NCBI GenBank assembly: GCA_043228905.1
Contig: JBHGNT010000016.1
Coordinates: 10,850,001 to 10,914,000, forward strand
Source of the DNA: Azolla caroliniana
Taxonomy: Eukaryota; Polypodiophyta
Length of the DNA stretch: 64,000 bases
Direction: 5' to 3'
The first letter of the stretch is position 1. The number at the start of each line of letters is the position of its first letter. Under the pieces are notes generated by a model, which saw only the letters and a list, made by a program, of their open reading frames with translations, ran no database searches and was not told the origin of the DNA. Below are positions 45,300-58,000 of this stretch, in pieces. A program made the translations under genes and the position numbers.

Positions 45300-47110
45300 T
45301 GGTTGAGATTGGACTTCCCTTTGATGTTAGCCTCAGTCGATCATCCTCCTCTACATCTATATCGAACTTGGTTTCGACTATGTCGGATGGGGCTGATTCG
45401 ACTGTAATACCAGGATGCCAACTCGTCGAATACGACATCCCTACTCGCTCGTGCCTTCTTGGTGGAAGATTTGAAGCACTTATACCCTTTTTCCGCAAGT
45501 GAGTACCCTACGAGTATACATTTCTCAGACTTGGGATTGAGCTTCTGTCGCTTCTCGTTGAGAATATCTACATATGTTATTGAACCGAATATCCTTACGT
45601 GGGATAGATCCAATTTCTTCCCATAGAACTTTTCACAGGGGGTAACATTGTGCACTCTTGATGTTATGCAATGATTCATCAGATAGATGGCCGTATTCGC
45701 CGCTTTAGCCCACTATGATTTTGGCAGTTGTTTCTCATTCATCATTTCCCTTGCCACCTCGAGTATGTGTTGGTTCTTGCATTCGGCTACTCCGTTCTGT
45801 TGAGGTATGTGTCGGCAAGTAAACTCCCACCGGATTCCTTCTTGTCGAAGGTATGTGGTAAAGGCGTCGAATAAGTACTCTTTGCCGCCTTCCGATTAAA
45901 GGCATCGTACATGACGATTGGTTGCCTTTTCGACTTCGTTCTTGAATTTCTGAAAGTGTGAGAACATTTCCCTCTTCTAGCGCCACGACAACATTCGGTG
46001 GTTGTTAGTGTTGTTTGCCGAACTGACAAGCTTCTCACATGCCTATAATTTCCTTTTCGGTAAAGGTTGGGAGTTCGATGACGACTCCTTTCGACTGCAT
46101 TCCTTTGAGCTTTTGGAGGTTGATGTGGCCTATTTATTTGTGCCACAGCTCTATGTCAATGTCGGAGAGAAGGTCGGATGTTCATCCTCGATTCTCACGA
46201 CTCTTTGGCATACATTGCTGATTTCATCTCGTGAGAATCAAGGATGAACATCCGACCTTCTCTCTGACCGCGAGCAATAATTCGGCCTTCTTTTTTGATG
46301 AAGCATCCTCCATCGTTGAAGCAGACGTGCATGCCTTGTTCCACTATCTAGCCAAACTGAGACCAAGTTCTTTGTTATTGTAGGAACATGGAGAACATTC
46401 TTGATGTAGGTTTGGTTGCCTTCTTCCCCAAATGGGATATTGTCGACATGTTGAATGGGGTGAATTGTGGCATCCCCAATTTCTACATAGCCGGATCGTT
46501 CGGGCTTTCGTAGCTCTTTGAACCAATCCTTGTGGGATGTCATGTGGTTAGATGCACCCGAGTCAACAAACCAGTCATCTTCTAGTTTGGAGGTGCTTGT
46601 CGGACATGATCTCGTCATCGCATTCGCTGTGTCTCACATCATGAACATTCTGCCACGATCGTCATAGTCGGAGTTTGAGGCGTAGTTGATGAGTTGTTGG
46701 CTTGTGGAGGCCGACTCACTATCGACCGAATGGCTCCTAACCGACGTGTTATGCCTCCGAGGCAAATCTGCACCATTTCATCGTTGTCAACGCTAACATT
46801 GATCGACCCCCGAGGGCATGGCACAGCTCCTTGATCTCCAAGGTGTAGCTATTGATTGACATGTCCCTCTGTTGTATACCGTTCAACTCTTGACAGAGTT
46901 GAAGCTTTCTTGCGATTGTGTTGGCCGCGAAAATCTTTTCGAGGTTCCCCCACGCCTCCTTCGGCGTTTTGGTCTCTCGGATGTAGCCGAGCATGTGATC
47001 ATGAACGCATGATGCAAGGTAGTACAACACACAACTCACCGCTTGCTCCCAAGCTGGGTTCCCATATGAGTTTGGGACTTCTTCTTCTTCTTCTCTTTGA
47101 TATGAACTGT
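45300..47110 (-). pseudogene. C2 copia gag-protease-integrase, decayed
   Basis: UBN2-type gag at 47039-46749 (TPKEAWGNLEKIF, ARKLQLCQELN). The protease VDSGASNHMTSHKDW is near 46520-46565, followed by NVLHVPTITKNLVSV. Integrase pieces are spread over 46250-45690 in changing frames. The integrase C-terminus at 45679-45341 has FYGKKLDLSHVRIFGS and KCILVGYSLAEKGYKC. Close in wording to C1, C3 and C4, so these are copies of one family at different stages of decay. Confidence 0.82.
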
Positions 47111-47217
47111 GCAGGTTGCTACTACAACGATCAGCCGGTTCTTTCTAAATTTGGGATTAGGCACAACACACGCAGAGGCGATGGACTTCGATCATGCTAC
47201 CACGCGCTCTAATACCA

Positions 47218-47255
47218 TATTAAGAATCGGTAATGATTTTGTGTAGCGAAAGAAC

Positions 47256-47301
<46 letters not shown>

Positions 47302-47304
47302 GGT

Positions 47305-47341
<37 letters not shown>

Positions 47342-47624
47342 TCAAGATTACAGAAAAACTGAAAATTGCATTACAAAGAAACAAGAATGACCAACAGTTA
47401 CAAAGAGAAAGAGAAGGCGCTTATGTACTCACCTTCTCTCTAGATTATCTCACTAGAGGCGCCTCTTGGGAAAGAAGTCGATTCTTAACTACTTAAAGAA
47501 TATGTGTCATAGGATATTAACTTCTATGACACACTAGTTACTATACAAGGAGGTGGGTTGGTCACACACTTGAGTATCCTAGAGTGTGTTCCCACACACG
47601 GGAAGTTGAGTTTGATTCTCAACA
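47218..47624 (-). repeat. C2 5' LTR with GT and GA microsatellites
   Basis: On the minus strand it starts TGTTGAGAATC and ends GATTCTTAATA, a terminal inverted repeat with one change. It contains (GT)n at 47259-47300 and (GA)n at 47307-47339. The primer site follows directly. Confidence 0.75.
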
Positions 47625-47639
47625 CATGCAAATGGGTGT

Positions 47640-48962
47640 TGAAGAGAAAACGGAACCTTGATGGTACCATTGCATGTTACAAGCTCAACTTGTGGCTCGT
47701 GGTTTCTCTCAAGTCGAAGAACTTGACTATTCTATGACATTCTCACCAATTCTCCACATGGCATCATTTCAACTTCTAATGGCTTTAGCCACCATTCTTG
47801 ACCTCGAGGTACATCATTTGGATGTACAAATGGGATTTTGACATGGTGATTTACCAAAAGAAATCTTCATGTCATAACCTCCTAGGTTTGAGTCATGATC
47901 CCAACCAAACTATGTTTGTCAGCTATATTGATTTCTTTATGGACTCAAACAATCTCCTAGGTTATGGTTTCAAAAATTTAACAATTTCATGCTCCACATG
48001 GCTACTCTAGATTGTTATCGAAACCGAATATTACATTCAACATAATCATACATTTAATCTGTTGTTGGTGGTAGCACTATATGTGGATGACATTTCTATA
48101 GTTGGAGCACCATCTAAAATTACTCAAGCAAAGCTAAAACTTTCTAAAGCATTTTCAATAACAGATTTATTCGTAGGCATGCAAGTTACTTGTAATCATA
48201 GTCTAGGAACTTTGATCATTCATCAAAATAAAGTCATTAATGAAATTTTCAAATCCTTCGACATGCTAAACATTAAACCTTGTACAAGTCCCTTGTCACT
48301 GACATATAACTTAAGTGTATCAGATTGCCCAACTACAATTTTATGAAGCAATTTCCTTTTAAACAATTAATAGGAAAGCTTCGATATTTAGTTACAGGAA
48401 TTCCTATTAACCTTTGTTTTGCAATTAATTATCTTTTACGCTTTATGCATAACCTCAGCCTTATGCATTGGAAATCACTTCAGAGACTTATGAGAAATCT
48501 AAAACACACATCTTAACTATGGATTAACATATAAACGATCCCAATCCGAAAGACCAATTAAATCACTAGTTGGTTGGTCTAATTTGGATTTGGGGGGAAA
48601 TAAAAAAAACAAGAATCTATGACACTCATCTGTTGAAGCCAAATTTGTAGCAGTGACATTGGCGGCTATGGTTGCAAACAATACTAAAGAAACACCCACT
48701 ATGAAAACCACTTCAATTGAAAATCTTCTGCTACAATATATCATGTATCTACTTAACAAAGAATCCAAAGCACTCGGAGAAAACAAAGCACGTGGATTTA
48801 AAATACCACTTTATTCGAGAGTTGGTTAAAGCAAACAAGCTTACCTTAGAGTTTACATCAACAAATCATATCTTGGCTAATTTTCTAACAAAGGTGCTCC
48901 CTCTAGACAAATTTGAAGCTTGTTGTGAAAATTTAGGATTACAAAGATTCACAACTAATTAG
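47640..48962 (+). pseudogene. C5 copia RT and RNase H, decayed
   Basis: RT fragments include AQLVARGFSQVEELDYSMTF and LEVHHLDVQMGF (about 47680-47830), then YGLKQSPR-like words in other frames. A clear YVDD block (ALYVDDISIVG, about 48074-48106) follows with LFVGMQVT. RNase H ends with TKHVDLKYHFIRELV, HILANFLTKVLP and a TAG at about 48960. Frame changes and stops throughout. It differs in wording from C0-C4, so it is another copia lineage. Confidence 0.82.
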
Positions 48963-48977
48963 TTTAAGGGAGGTGGT

Positions 48978-49215
48978 TGTAATCAACTAATTAGTTAAAG
49001 TAAATAAATAGGAAAAAGGAAATATAAAACAAAATGGTAATATATAATATGAAAAGGTGCACCTATAAACACCATAATCTCCCACAAATGGTTGGTAGCT
49101 TGTAGAGTGAGAACATTGAGATATTCAATACAATTTTTTCTCCTTCTCTCTCTCCCTCTCTTTCTCTCCGCCTCTTTCAATTCCATATTTCTACAAGTTC
49201 CATCCAACTTGCAAT
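48978..49215 (+). repeat. C5 3' LTR (end approximate)
   Basis: It starts TGTAATCAAC after the purine tract and includes a TC-rich run (about 49137-49171). The end is set near CAACTTGCA (about 49215) but cannot be proven without a second copy. Confidence 0.45.
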
Positions 49216-49890
49216 ATGGACATTTGCTTTACCACCATCTAATGCCTAAATAACATTTCGTTGGCTACTCCAAATGCACACTTGGACATGTTTCAAGGTA
49301 ACCCAACTTATGTGACATGATTCCAAGCATAAGTCTTAAGTGTCATAGGTGATTTGTTTGATTGCAGAACCTGACAAATTTGTCCGACTATTTTGATGCT
49401 TAACATCATCAAAATGGCCACATAGATGATACACAACCCATTCCATAAGAAAGGTTAGGTTATTGGCATTGTTGCATGGACCTGGAATCCTACTGCAAGA
49501 AGATTTGATTTTGTTAGAATCTAGGAACCAAACCTTGCATGTTCTCAAAAGACTAAGTAGAGACGTTTTATTGACGGTTGCTAAGGTCACACTAACAGAA
49601 ATATTGGGAAATTCTTGGTAATCCACACATCAAAAAATATTGGCATTGGGGACAATCTAATGCAACTTCAAGAGAATCATGTTTAGTTTTCTCAATATTT
49701 GCCTTTTCCTCAATTGCACAAAAGTTGGCTACTAGATTGTGGTCTACTCAAGAAAATCGAGTTTAGCTTTCTCAATATGTGCATTGTTCTCAATTGCACA
49801 AAAGGTGGATAGTATATTGTGGTCTAATGAGGCATGCATTCTCAGCATGTAGATCGTCATCACCTCAATTCTCAATTGAATGACCTCTCC
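49216..49890. other. Intergenic stretch with an 80-bp tandem duplication
   Basis: No gene recognised. 49668-49747 and 49748-49827 are two diverged copies of one 80-bp unit (TCAAGARAATC...GTGGTCTA). The 96-codon minus ORF at 49626-49336 matches nothing I know. Confidence 0.6.
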
Positions 49891-49895
49891 ATGTT

Positions 49896-50597
49896 TGTTG
49901 AGAAATCGATGCAGAATAGATCACAATAAACGAACTACGCACTGAAATACGAATCACACTTAATGCCGAAAGACAAGATACACAGATGTACACAAAGATT
50001 TATGTGGAAACCCTAAAATGGGGAAAACCACGAGTGAACAGATTTCTTCACTATACAAAGTGGATATACAACACCGAGAGGAATACAACACTCTATCGAG
50101 TGTATCATCCGCACACTCTCTTCGCGTCTGTTGTTACTCACACAGCTATGGCGCGACTCACACTTCTCTCTCTCACACTCTCTCTCGTTCTACAACTACA
50201 GTTCTTACATTGTTCCACACATAACATGTTTGCTCTAGTTGCATATATACTTACGCAACTTTCTGGTTATTTACATACATAGTCCTCATGGGGCGCACTC
50301 TTAGACTATTTACAATTATAGTCTCCCGAGTTGGCTATATGCACGATTCAGGTTTCGGCCTCGGCCGAGTCCCTCATCAACTCGGCTCCTCTCTCTCCCC
50401 ATCCGGAGAGATCTGTTTCCTAACATCATCATTATTATTATTACTATAATAATAATAGTCGAATCTTCAAGCAATCGACTCACTGTTTTCGACTCTTCGA
50501 CTATCGGCTTTCCGAAGAGTCGGATCTTCCCTGTCATCAACTGTCAGCTTTCCGATCAGTCAGTTCTTCCTCCCACTGGAGGGACATATTCCCAACA
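49896..50597 (-). repeat. Solo LTR with perfect 5-bp target duplication
   Basis: 702 bp with ends TGTTG...CAACA, flanked by ATGTT at 49891-49895 and 50598-50602. On the minus strand it starts TGTTGGGAATATGTCCC, typical of plant copia LTRs. It contains an (AAT)n-type run (about 50427-50460). No internal coding part, so it is a product of LTR-LTR recombination. Confidence 0.82.
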
Positions 50598-50602
50598 ATG
50601 TT

Positions 50603-51533
50603 GTCATACATGGACAAACCTTTGTTACCATTCTTTCTTATGAGAGGTCTTATTTAGCTTCACCTTTTTTGCATTTCTCCCAACTCGTCTAGCCTCTCAA
50701 GAAGGTCAAAATTGACTAAATCATATCTATATGTACAATGCTCATATATGTATATGTATATGGAGACATAGACATACAAATGTGTGTGTGTTGATGAAAT
50801 GTACATGAACACGTAGATCTAGATTCAGATGTAGGTGTAGGTGTATGTGTACCTATAATAAAATATAAATAACTATGGACAAGGAGGTGAGTGGATGGCA
50901 TGGAAGGTCATGATGGAATGGCAGATTTTCGAGTCCATCAATGGTGGCAACATGTGCAAGAGAACGTGTGGCATTTTCCCATCTTCCATTTCAAGCTATA
51001 ATTTTCATTTGGAGGATTCTGGTTGAGGGATCTCCCGTTGGAATATTGCTTCTAGATTGTATTTCTTTCAAAAGATGCCATTAGAACATACTACATATCA
51101 CTTTATCACTTGCAATTTATTGGGAAGTGAAAATCTGGATTGTATGTTTCTATAACAAGGATTTCAAATTTTGATTACAAATGTTCTTTCTAAAGCTTGA
51201 ATCTGTATAAGTCTTCCATAGTTTCAGAGAATTTCAATTCTTTACATATTGGGGCTTCTAGTATGTCTGGAAGATGGAGAATGCCTTTATTTTTAACACA
51301 CAAGCAAGAGTGTTTAGGCGTTGGGCATTTAAAAAGTAGCTTGCTTTAGCAGGTTTTAATGTTGGATAATCAACCTTTCACACTAGCTTATCAATTCCAA
51401 ATATTCTTTCTAGGAATGATGACAACGAGCTAACTCCAAAGCAAATGAATGAAAATGCAAGTAGAACTTGACAGCAAACACTAGTACGGAACTATTGACA
51501 AGCAAATTATTGCCATACAAATAGTTGGGCACT
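50603..51533. other. AT-rich intergenic stretch downstream of IPMS
   Basis: No gene or element recognised. Short TATATG/TGTGTG-rich part near 50730-50850. Confidence 0.6.
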
Positions 51534-51668
51534 ATGGAAATGATGTTTGAAATTTCTCCAATTCCCATTAACAGACTTCATTGTCCAATTCTAGATTAAA
51601 CAGACTTATGTAATTCTAGGGCTGTATGCTGTTGATAATATTAAAGAGTACATGTAATAGAGAGAATC

Positions 51669-51674
51669 TTTATT
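51669..51674 (-). terminator. Candidate poly(A) signal AATAAA (distal copy)
   Basis: AATAAA on the minus strand about 390 bp after the IPMS stop, in the distal copy of the duplication. The pairing with 51908-51913 arose by the duplication. Confidence 0.45.
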
Positions 51675-51907
51675 TGAAGCCCTAACACAAATAATTGAAA
51701 TGCTTTACATCATGCAAATTACGATCATACATCTCAGTAATCAGCAGAACACTGCTTGATTCCATTGCTGTCTATGGAAATGATGTTTGAAATTTCTCCA
51801 ATTCCCATTAACAGACTTCATTGTCCAATTCTAGATTAAACAGACTATGTAATTCTAGGGCTGTATGCTGTTGATAATATTAAAGAGTACATGTAATAGA
51901 GAGAATC

Positions 51908-51913
51908 TTTATT
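51908..51913 (-). terminator. Candidate poly(A) signal AATAAA (proximal copy)
   Basis: AATAAA on the minus strand about 150 bp after the IPMS stop, a normal place for a plant poly(A) signal. Confidence 0.5.
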
Positions 51914-52064
51914 TGAAGCCCTAACACAAATAATTGAAATGCTTTACATCATGCAAATTACGATCATACATCTCAGTAATCAGCAGAACACTGCTTGATT
52001 CCATTGCTGTCTTCCATGCTATCAAAATTCGAACCCCTGACAGGGCCATTCCTGGGCAACTGTA

Positions 52065-55000
52065 CTATGCAACCGACATTTTAGATTCAGCCAAACGAAC
52101 TGCCTCGCTCATTTCTCTTGCGTCTTTGAAGCCAAGCATCTTATTTAAAGCACTAACATATGCCCTCACGCTCGAAACTACTACATCCATGGAAGCTCCT
52201 GTCCCACTGTACACAGAAAACTTCAATGTACTCTAATCTTAACCACAAACAGATAAAGCAAAAAACAATCCTCTGGATACAGGAACCTCATAGTATTCTA
52301 GCCAATGTCTTCCACATACAAGCGAGGTGGAGCCAAAAAGAAAATAAAGAAAACATTACCTGAATGTGCGTTCTACAGTTTCCCCTGTTTGTGCCTGGAG
52401 AGACATATGAGCATTTTCACTGCGGATCACCACCCTTGTTGTAGCAATCGCATCTATTCCTTCTGTCACAGCATTAAGTGAATACTCTAAAAGACTTACA
52501 GGCATCTGCAACAGAATGAAGTCTTTTTTAGCAGATTTAATTAAGAGGCATAAATAACCTCTTGAATTCACTTTTTTAAAATTTTTCGAAGTATTATATG
52601 CTCAGCCAGATGTAGAATATCACAGATAAATATAGGTAGCCACATATCATTTTGAAAACATTTTCTAAGATAACATTAGAATTGACAGTGTTACACACAA
52701 GTCTTTACCAATGCTAAGATACACTGATGATCAAAGTTTCTTTAAGAAATACCTTCACAATGCTGTCAACTGCCTTCAAGGCAGCATCAACAGGCCCTGT
52801 ACCAATTGAGCTCGAAATATACTCGGTCCCATCTTCATTTCTAAGTTTAATTGTTGCAGTTGGCAATCCCAATGTTCCACATACAACCTACATGTCCACA
52901 TTTCTTGAGAGGTTCAAGAAAAAGTCCAATCTGACAGAATAGTGATAATCACCTGAACATCTTGGAGTGTCCAAATTTCCTTCGGCTGGAATATTTTGTC
53001 AGATAACAGTGCCTCTAAATCTTCATCAGAGAGTTTCTATTAAAAAATATAAATGAGTCAAAAATACAGATATAAGTTCGATAGCAAAACACAGACCAGT
53101 AGGACAAACCACAGTACCTTCTTTTTATCTGCTACTGCCTTAAAGCGTAGGAACACATCATCCAATTCTTTTCCTTGAATATCGTAGCCAAGCTATACCA
53201 AAATGCAACTCTTTCTTTTCTTTTCATTTATTTGCAGCATTATATTATTTTCAGCAATACAAAAGTTATGAAGAAGCAAAGCACCAGGTCATGTGACCAA
53301 CCACTAATGGGAGTAGGGACAATTATATGCTTATATGCATTATGGGTATAAAAGTTTGCTTTCATATTTTCAAACTTAACTAGCTAAATATGCTTGGTCA
53401 AAGTTGTTCCAAATCACATGAAAATTAAGATTAAGTTCATAATTCTACCTTGCTATAAGGATTTACTTTCAATACCTAGGAAATGAGTTATGTTAACTAG
53501 AATATTTCATTTTAATGAGCAGCTACCCTCTAATTAGAACATGAGCATAAGCTACGTGGTCAACTTAGGAATTATTGTGCTTATTATTAAAAAGTAAGCA
53601 TGTCCTAATTGAGAGAAATAAAAGCTTAATTTGCTCAATATGTTTATATTTAGAAAACTAAGTATGCGCTTGCTCTAAATTTTTTATCATTAAGAGCTCA
53701 ACTTTGACCAAGAAATTATTGTATTTAAGTCTCTCCCTTGCAAGTTCCTTCCTCTCTCCCTTGCATAAGATTACAAGGTGAGAATACATGGCAAGCAAAC
53801 TTGCCCCTATCCTTGCACATATGTTCTATAAGGAGGCCATGGTAGAAGGCATATATCCGCTCTCCCCTACACTCTTCAGATGACATGGCTTGCTCAAGCT
53901 TCAGAAGCAAAGGGAATCAATCCTTACAAATAACATATAGGAAACGTAGGCAATCTTACATCACAGACTTCTTCCATATGCATGCCACTTCACCAAACAA
54001 CGTGCAACGGAATCACCATTGAGAAAGCAACAGAATGCAGATGAAAATGGAGACCACGAAGACTGAGATACTATGCATTTCACGCTTGCAAACCATCGCA
54101 AGAATCATTACCAATTGTAAAACCACCTCATGCACTAAGATAATTATAACAGAGCTTTAGAGGCAGTCCCACATCATTGACTTCTTCTATAGGCCCACAC
54201 GTCTACCAACAATGTGCCAAGGAATCATCATGAAGTGAGCAAAGAAATAACAGGGACATTTTGCATTTCAGGCTTGTAAAACCATCTCAAAATCATTACC
54301 ACTTGTAAAACTACTACGTGCATCATATTGGATCTTTACAAAACCCAGAGCTTTTCCTTGGTTCAGCATTGATAACCTGAAGTCACCCATTTGTAAGATT
54401 TCACCATGCAAATAGCATGACATGAACATTTTTGGGGACCAACACCCAGCGGATTGTTGATTATGCTCCATTATAATTATTATGTGGTGTTTTCCTCACT
54501 GAGTGTCTAATACTCTTGAACACTTACCTCACATCATTGTCAGTGTAAACAGAATGGATGAATGTAGGAAGAACCAAATAGATGACTAAGCACACTGATG
54601 TTTATCAATGTCTCATCATCTATAGGAGCAAAGGCATTGAATCAGCAACCACATCTTTAAATCCAAATATAATCCAAGTTTATTAGTGCAATCCAGATGT
54701 ATTAAATGTAAAATCCAGTGTGACCAGCCACCACATCTTTCAATCCAAATATAACCTCAATAACCTTCAAAGATGGTGAACGAAGATCTGATGATCCAAG
54801 TCATGCTATATGGTGTAGATGTATAACTTTTTGTATGCTCTATTGGTTCCATGAACTGACAATGACAACAAACTCTATCTATCTATCTCTAAATAGTAGC
54901 CTCCCGAACCTTTATTGACCTGTTAATGAGTATGATTGATGTTTATGTTTTGGTTATAGATGCTTTAGGGGCAAGCAGTGAACCACTACCAAGTCTATGG

Positions 55001-58000
55001 TCCATGTTGATAATATATAAGGCACATCCACAACATATTTCCATACTAAAAACATGCTATTTGAGGGTAGACTATTATAAGTTACAATTATAAGGCACTT
55101 GTCCCTCATTCCCAATTCAAATGTACGTTTACTATTGCCAAGTTTATCTGAAATTAAATGTCACACAAGGAGAGGCTTCAGTGCCATACAATTGTGGTTC
55201 TTGGATGATAAAAGTATGTGAAAGAACAAAGGGTTAGAAAGATCACAATAGCTTATTCTATGTTTTCTTGTACGAAGGACATAAATCATTTATTCATTCG
55301 GACTGAAGTATAGAGATGGGGAGTTGCCTGGAGATCCCTAAATCAATGAATTAATAGTTTATCTAAGTTTTAACATATTAAATGTCATACATTCAGATTA
55401 AAGAGATTGAGACCTCATCTGACTTCTCTCATGCAACATTAGATTGTCTGAAAAATGGGCAGTATGAAGATGCAAACCTGATGTAATCGAGACTTCAACG
55501 CATGTCTTCCACTGAGAAGAGGAAACACAAATCTTTTGTAAGTTAAGAATGAAAGAGACTTGAATATATTTGACCAAAAAAAATAGACACGGGGTGTACC
55601 TGTGCTTTCCCAAGACAATTCCTGAAGCATCCATCCTTGCAAGCCCAATATCTTCAGGTGAAAGGATTTCATAAGTGCCTTTGAACTTCAGCATCCCATC
55701 CTGCATAAAAACATATAACACGGAAATACTAAAAAGCATATCGTCTCTTCCCATTACTCAAGAGACCCTCTAGCAGACTCAATGGACCCCTAGTGACATG
55801 GCCCTATATCTCAGGTAAAAAGGTCCAAGAACTCTCCATTTGTACATTTATAAAGGCCCTTTAGACTATAGATCTGTTGAGAGCTCTTGACCAATGTGAA
55901 AATGGTGTCAAGTACCCTAAAATCATATTCTATTAAAACAATATATATTTTGTCCTCAAACATAGTAGTTAACACTCCAAAAACCAACATGTATCTCTTC
56001 CCTCTCCTATGTTTTCTCTGCATCTCAGCCATTTTCTCTTTCTTTTCATTCATACAATGAAGTGCCAAAGATTGCAGGACCAAGAGAAGGAACCGTTAAT
56101 CACAGAATGGGTGCTTTTGTGGTCTTTGTAATGATATTTACGGCTGAGGGTTACTCCAGATATCTTCCAGAAAATCATTGTCGAAATCGTTGAGTTTTTC
56201 ATCCCCACCTTCATGCAAGTCTTATTCACGTCTTTCTGGTGTTTGGCACAACACAAAACCCTTTGCACTACCTCAAGAAAATCATTTCTGAGATTTTTGA
56301 CCCTTCATCCCCACATTCATGCACTTCCTCCTCACGTTTTCACGGTTTCAGCACCAACCAGGACCATTTGTACCACCTCAAGCAATCATTAGGCCAAATG
56401 CCAGGAGATCTCCTCAGTCTTGACCCCACTAAATGCATTTCCATGGTTGTTCAAGCAGTATCTCAAGCAGACATTACACCACTGGAGGCACACGGTTAAA
56501 AAAGAAACCCGCCTGTTCAGCAAAGCATGTGAAATGTGTCAGCAATTGGGTCAACCCACATGCCTCTATCACCCAGTCCTTACACTCAACCCCATGACTT
56601 GTGCAACCGCTATCCACAATCCAATCATTAAGAGAGGATCTTTTGTGGTTAGTCATAGAGGAAGAATTAGCATTAACGCCTAAGAAAACTGTTTCTTTAG
56701 ATAATCGAATATGCTTGCACCTCCTTTTGGGTTCCAACATGTCAAGGCATCCGATCCAATCCATTGTGACAATCTATTATATATCGCAAATCCATGTGCA
56801 CTTCCCAAAGCTAGAAAGAGTTTGCCATATTCCGATATAGCACTCATATCTTGAGCTTGTCGTTTTAGACCACCTCTTCTACCATAGCTTCTCCATAAGC
56901 AGCCTTGTTGGTAAACATAATTGTTCGTTCATCCTTAGTTCGTGCATTGAAGTCTCCTAATAGTATTATGTCCCCCATAGTAACAAATCTTATGATAATC
57001 ATCATATAATGGTAGATATGGTGATTCACCGAGACGTGCAAACCTTGAGTAGGCAGGCAGAAAGTAGAAAATTGCAATATATAGTTCCCTAAGATCCCCT
57101 CTTTTGATTTGTATCCACATGTAACGTGCATCTACATCCTTAAGCATAACATGCACTCTATCATGGAGCTCCTTTTTGTATAACACCACCACTCCTCCCA
57201 AACCCCTAGTGCTTCCTGTTGTCCGAGGTTGGGGATAATATACTGACCCCCATTTGTATCCTTGTACATCAGCGAGTTCGCTAGCCATGCATTGCAAGGT
57301 CTCTATATACATAGCAATATCCGTGTTTTTGAAGGTATCATCAAATTACCCGACGTTTGTTCGTAGAGAGCCATTGCAATTCCATATAGTCATGCGTACG
57401 GTCTCATAGGCCATGCATCGCCATGCGGTTCTCTTCTCTGTAATAATGACCTTACCATCTCTATATACATACCATTTTCCTTTCTTGCGACGAGCACTAG
57501 TGGCATGTTTCCTTCGCGGTGTGCCACTTGAGCTAGAGTGAGATCGTCATCTAAGTATATTTCTCACCCTTGCGAGCCCTTCTTTTAGATAGGAAAGATT
57601 TTTTCTTTTCCATATCCATGAAGTGGATAATATGGGCTTCAACTCTAGACTCATCTTTCCCCTCCTCCAAGTTGAAGCAAATGGTAAATCTGATGCCCCA
57701 ATCTTTGTTCCAAGATTCTCGGTATCTTCTTGTGGTGTTCATTTTTCAGCCCAACCAACCACTCGTACATGCAATACACAAGCTTTCCTCTTGGCTTCTT
57801 CTTCTAATGTAGCATTCATCATTTGCATCCTATCCACTGAAGTTCCTTTTTTCTTTTTCACTAACTCTATCCAAGGAGCATTTGCTTTAATTTGTTTTTG
57901 GGCATTCTCAGCTTGAGCTTTGGCATCTTTGGCCATCTCCACCCATGTTTGCATTTCCTTAGTTACATTGGCTTTCACTATAGAGATGCATTTTTCCACT

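Larger units (their letters stand above)
45290..47624 (-). mobile_element. C2: Ty1/copia element (minus), 3' truncated
   Basis: 5' LTR 47218-47624, primer site (minus TGGTATTAGAGCGCG, 47203-47217, one mismatch to the initiator-Met type), gag, protease and integrase. It breaks off at about 45290 against G5. RT, RNase H and 3' LTR are missing. Confidence 0.82.
47630..49215 (+). mobile_element. C5: Ty1/copia fragment (+) with 3' LTR
   Basis: RT to RNase H, a purine tract AAGGGAGGTGG (48966-48976), then a sequence starting TGTAATCAAC (48978) that should be the 3' LTR. The 5' part is missing; it abuts the C2 LTR at about 47625. Confidence 0.75.
51534..52012 (-). repeat. 240-bp tandem duplication at the 3' side of IPMS
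   Basis: 51534-51773 (240 bp) and 51774-52012 (239 bp) are identical by eye except for one deleted T (CAGACTTATG versus CAGACTATG). The second copy ends 52 bp from the IPMS stop codon, so the duplication probably lies in its 3' untranslated region and is very recent. Confidence 0.92.
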
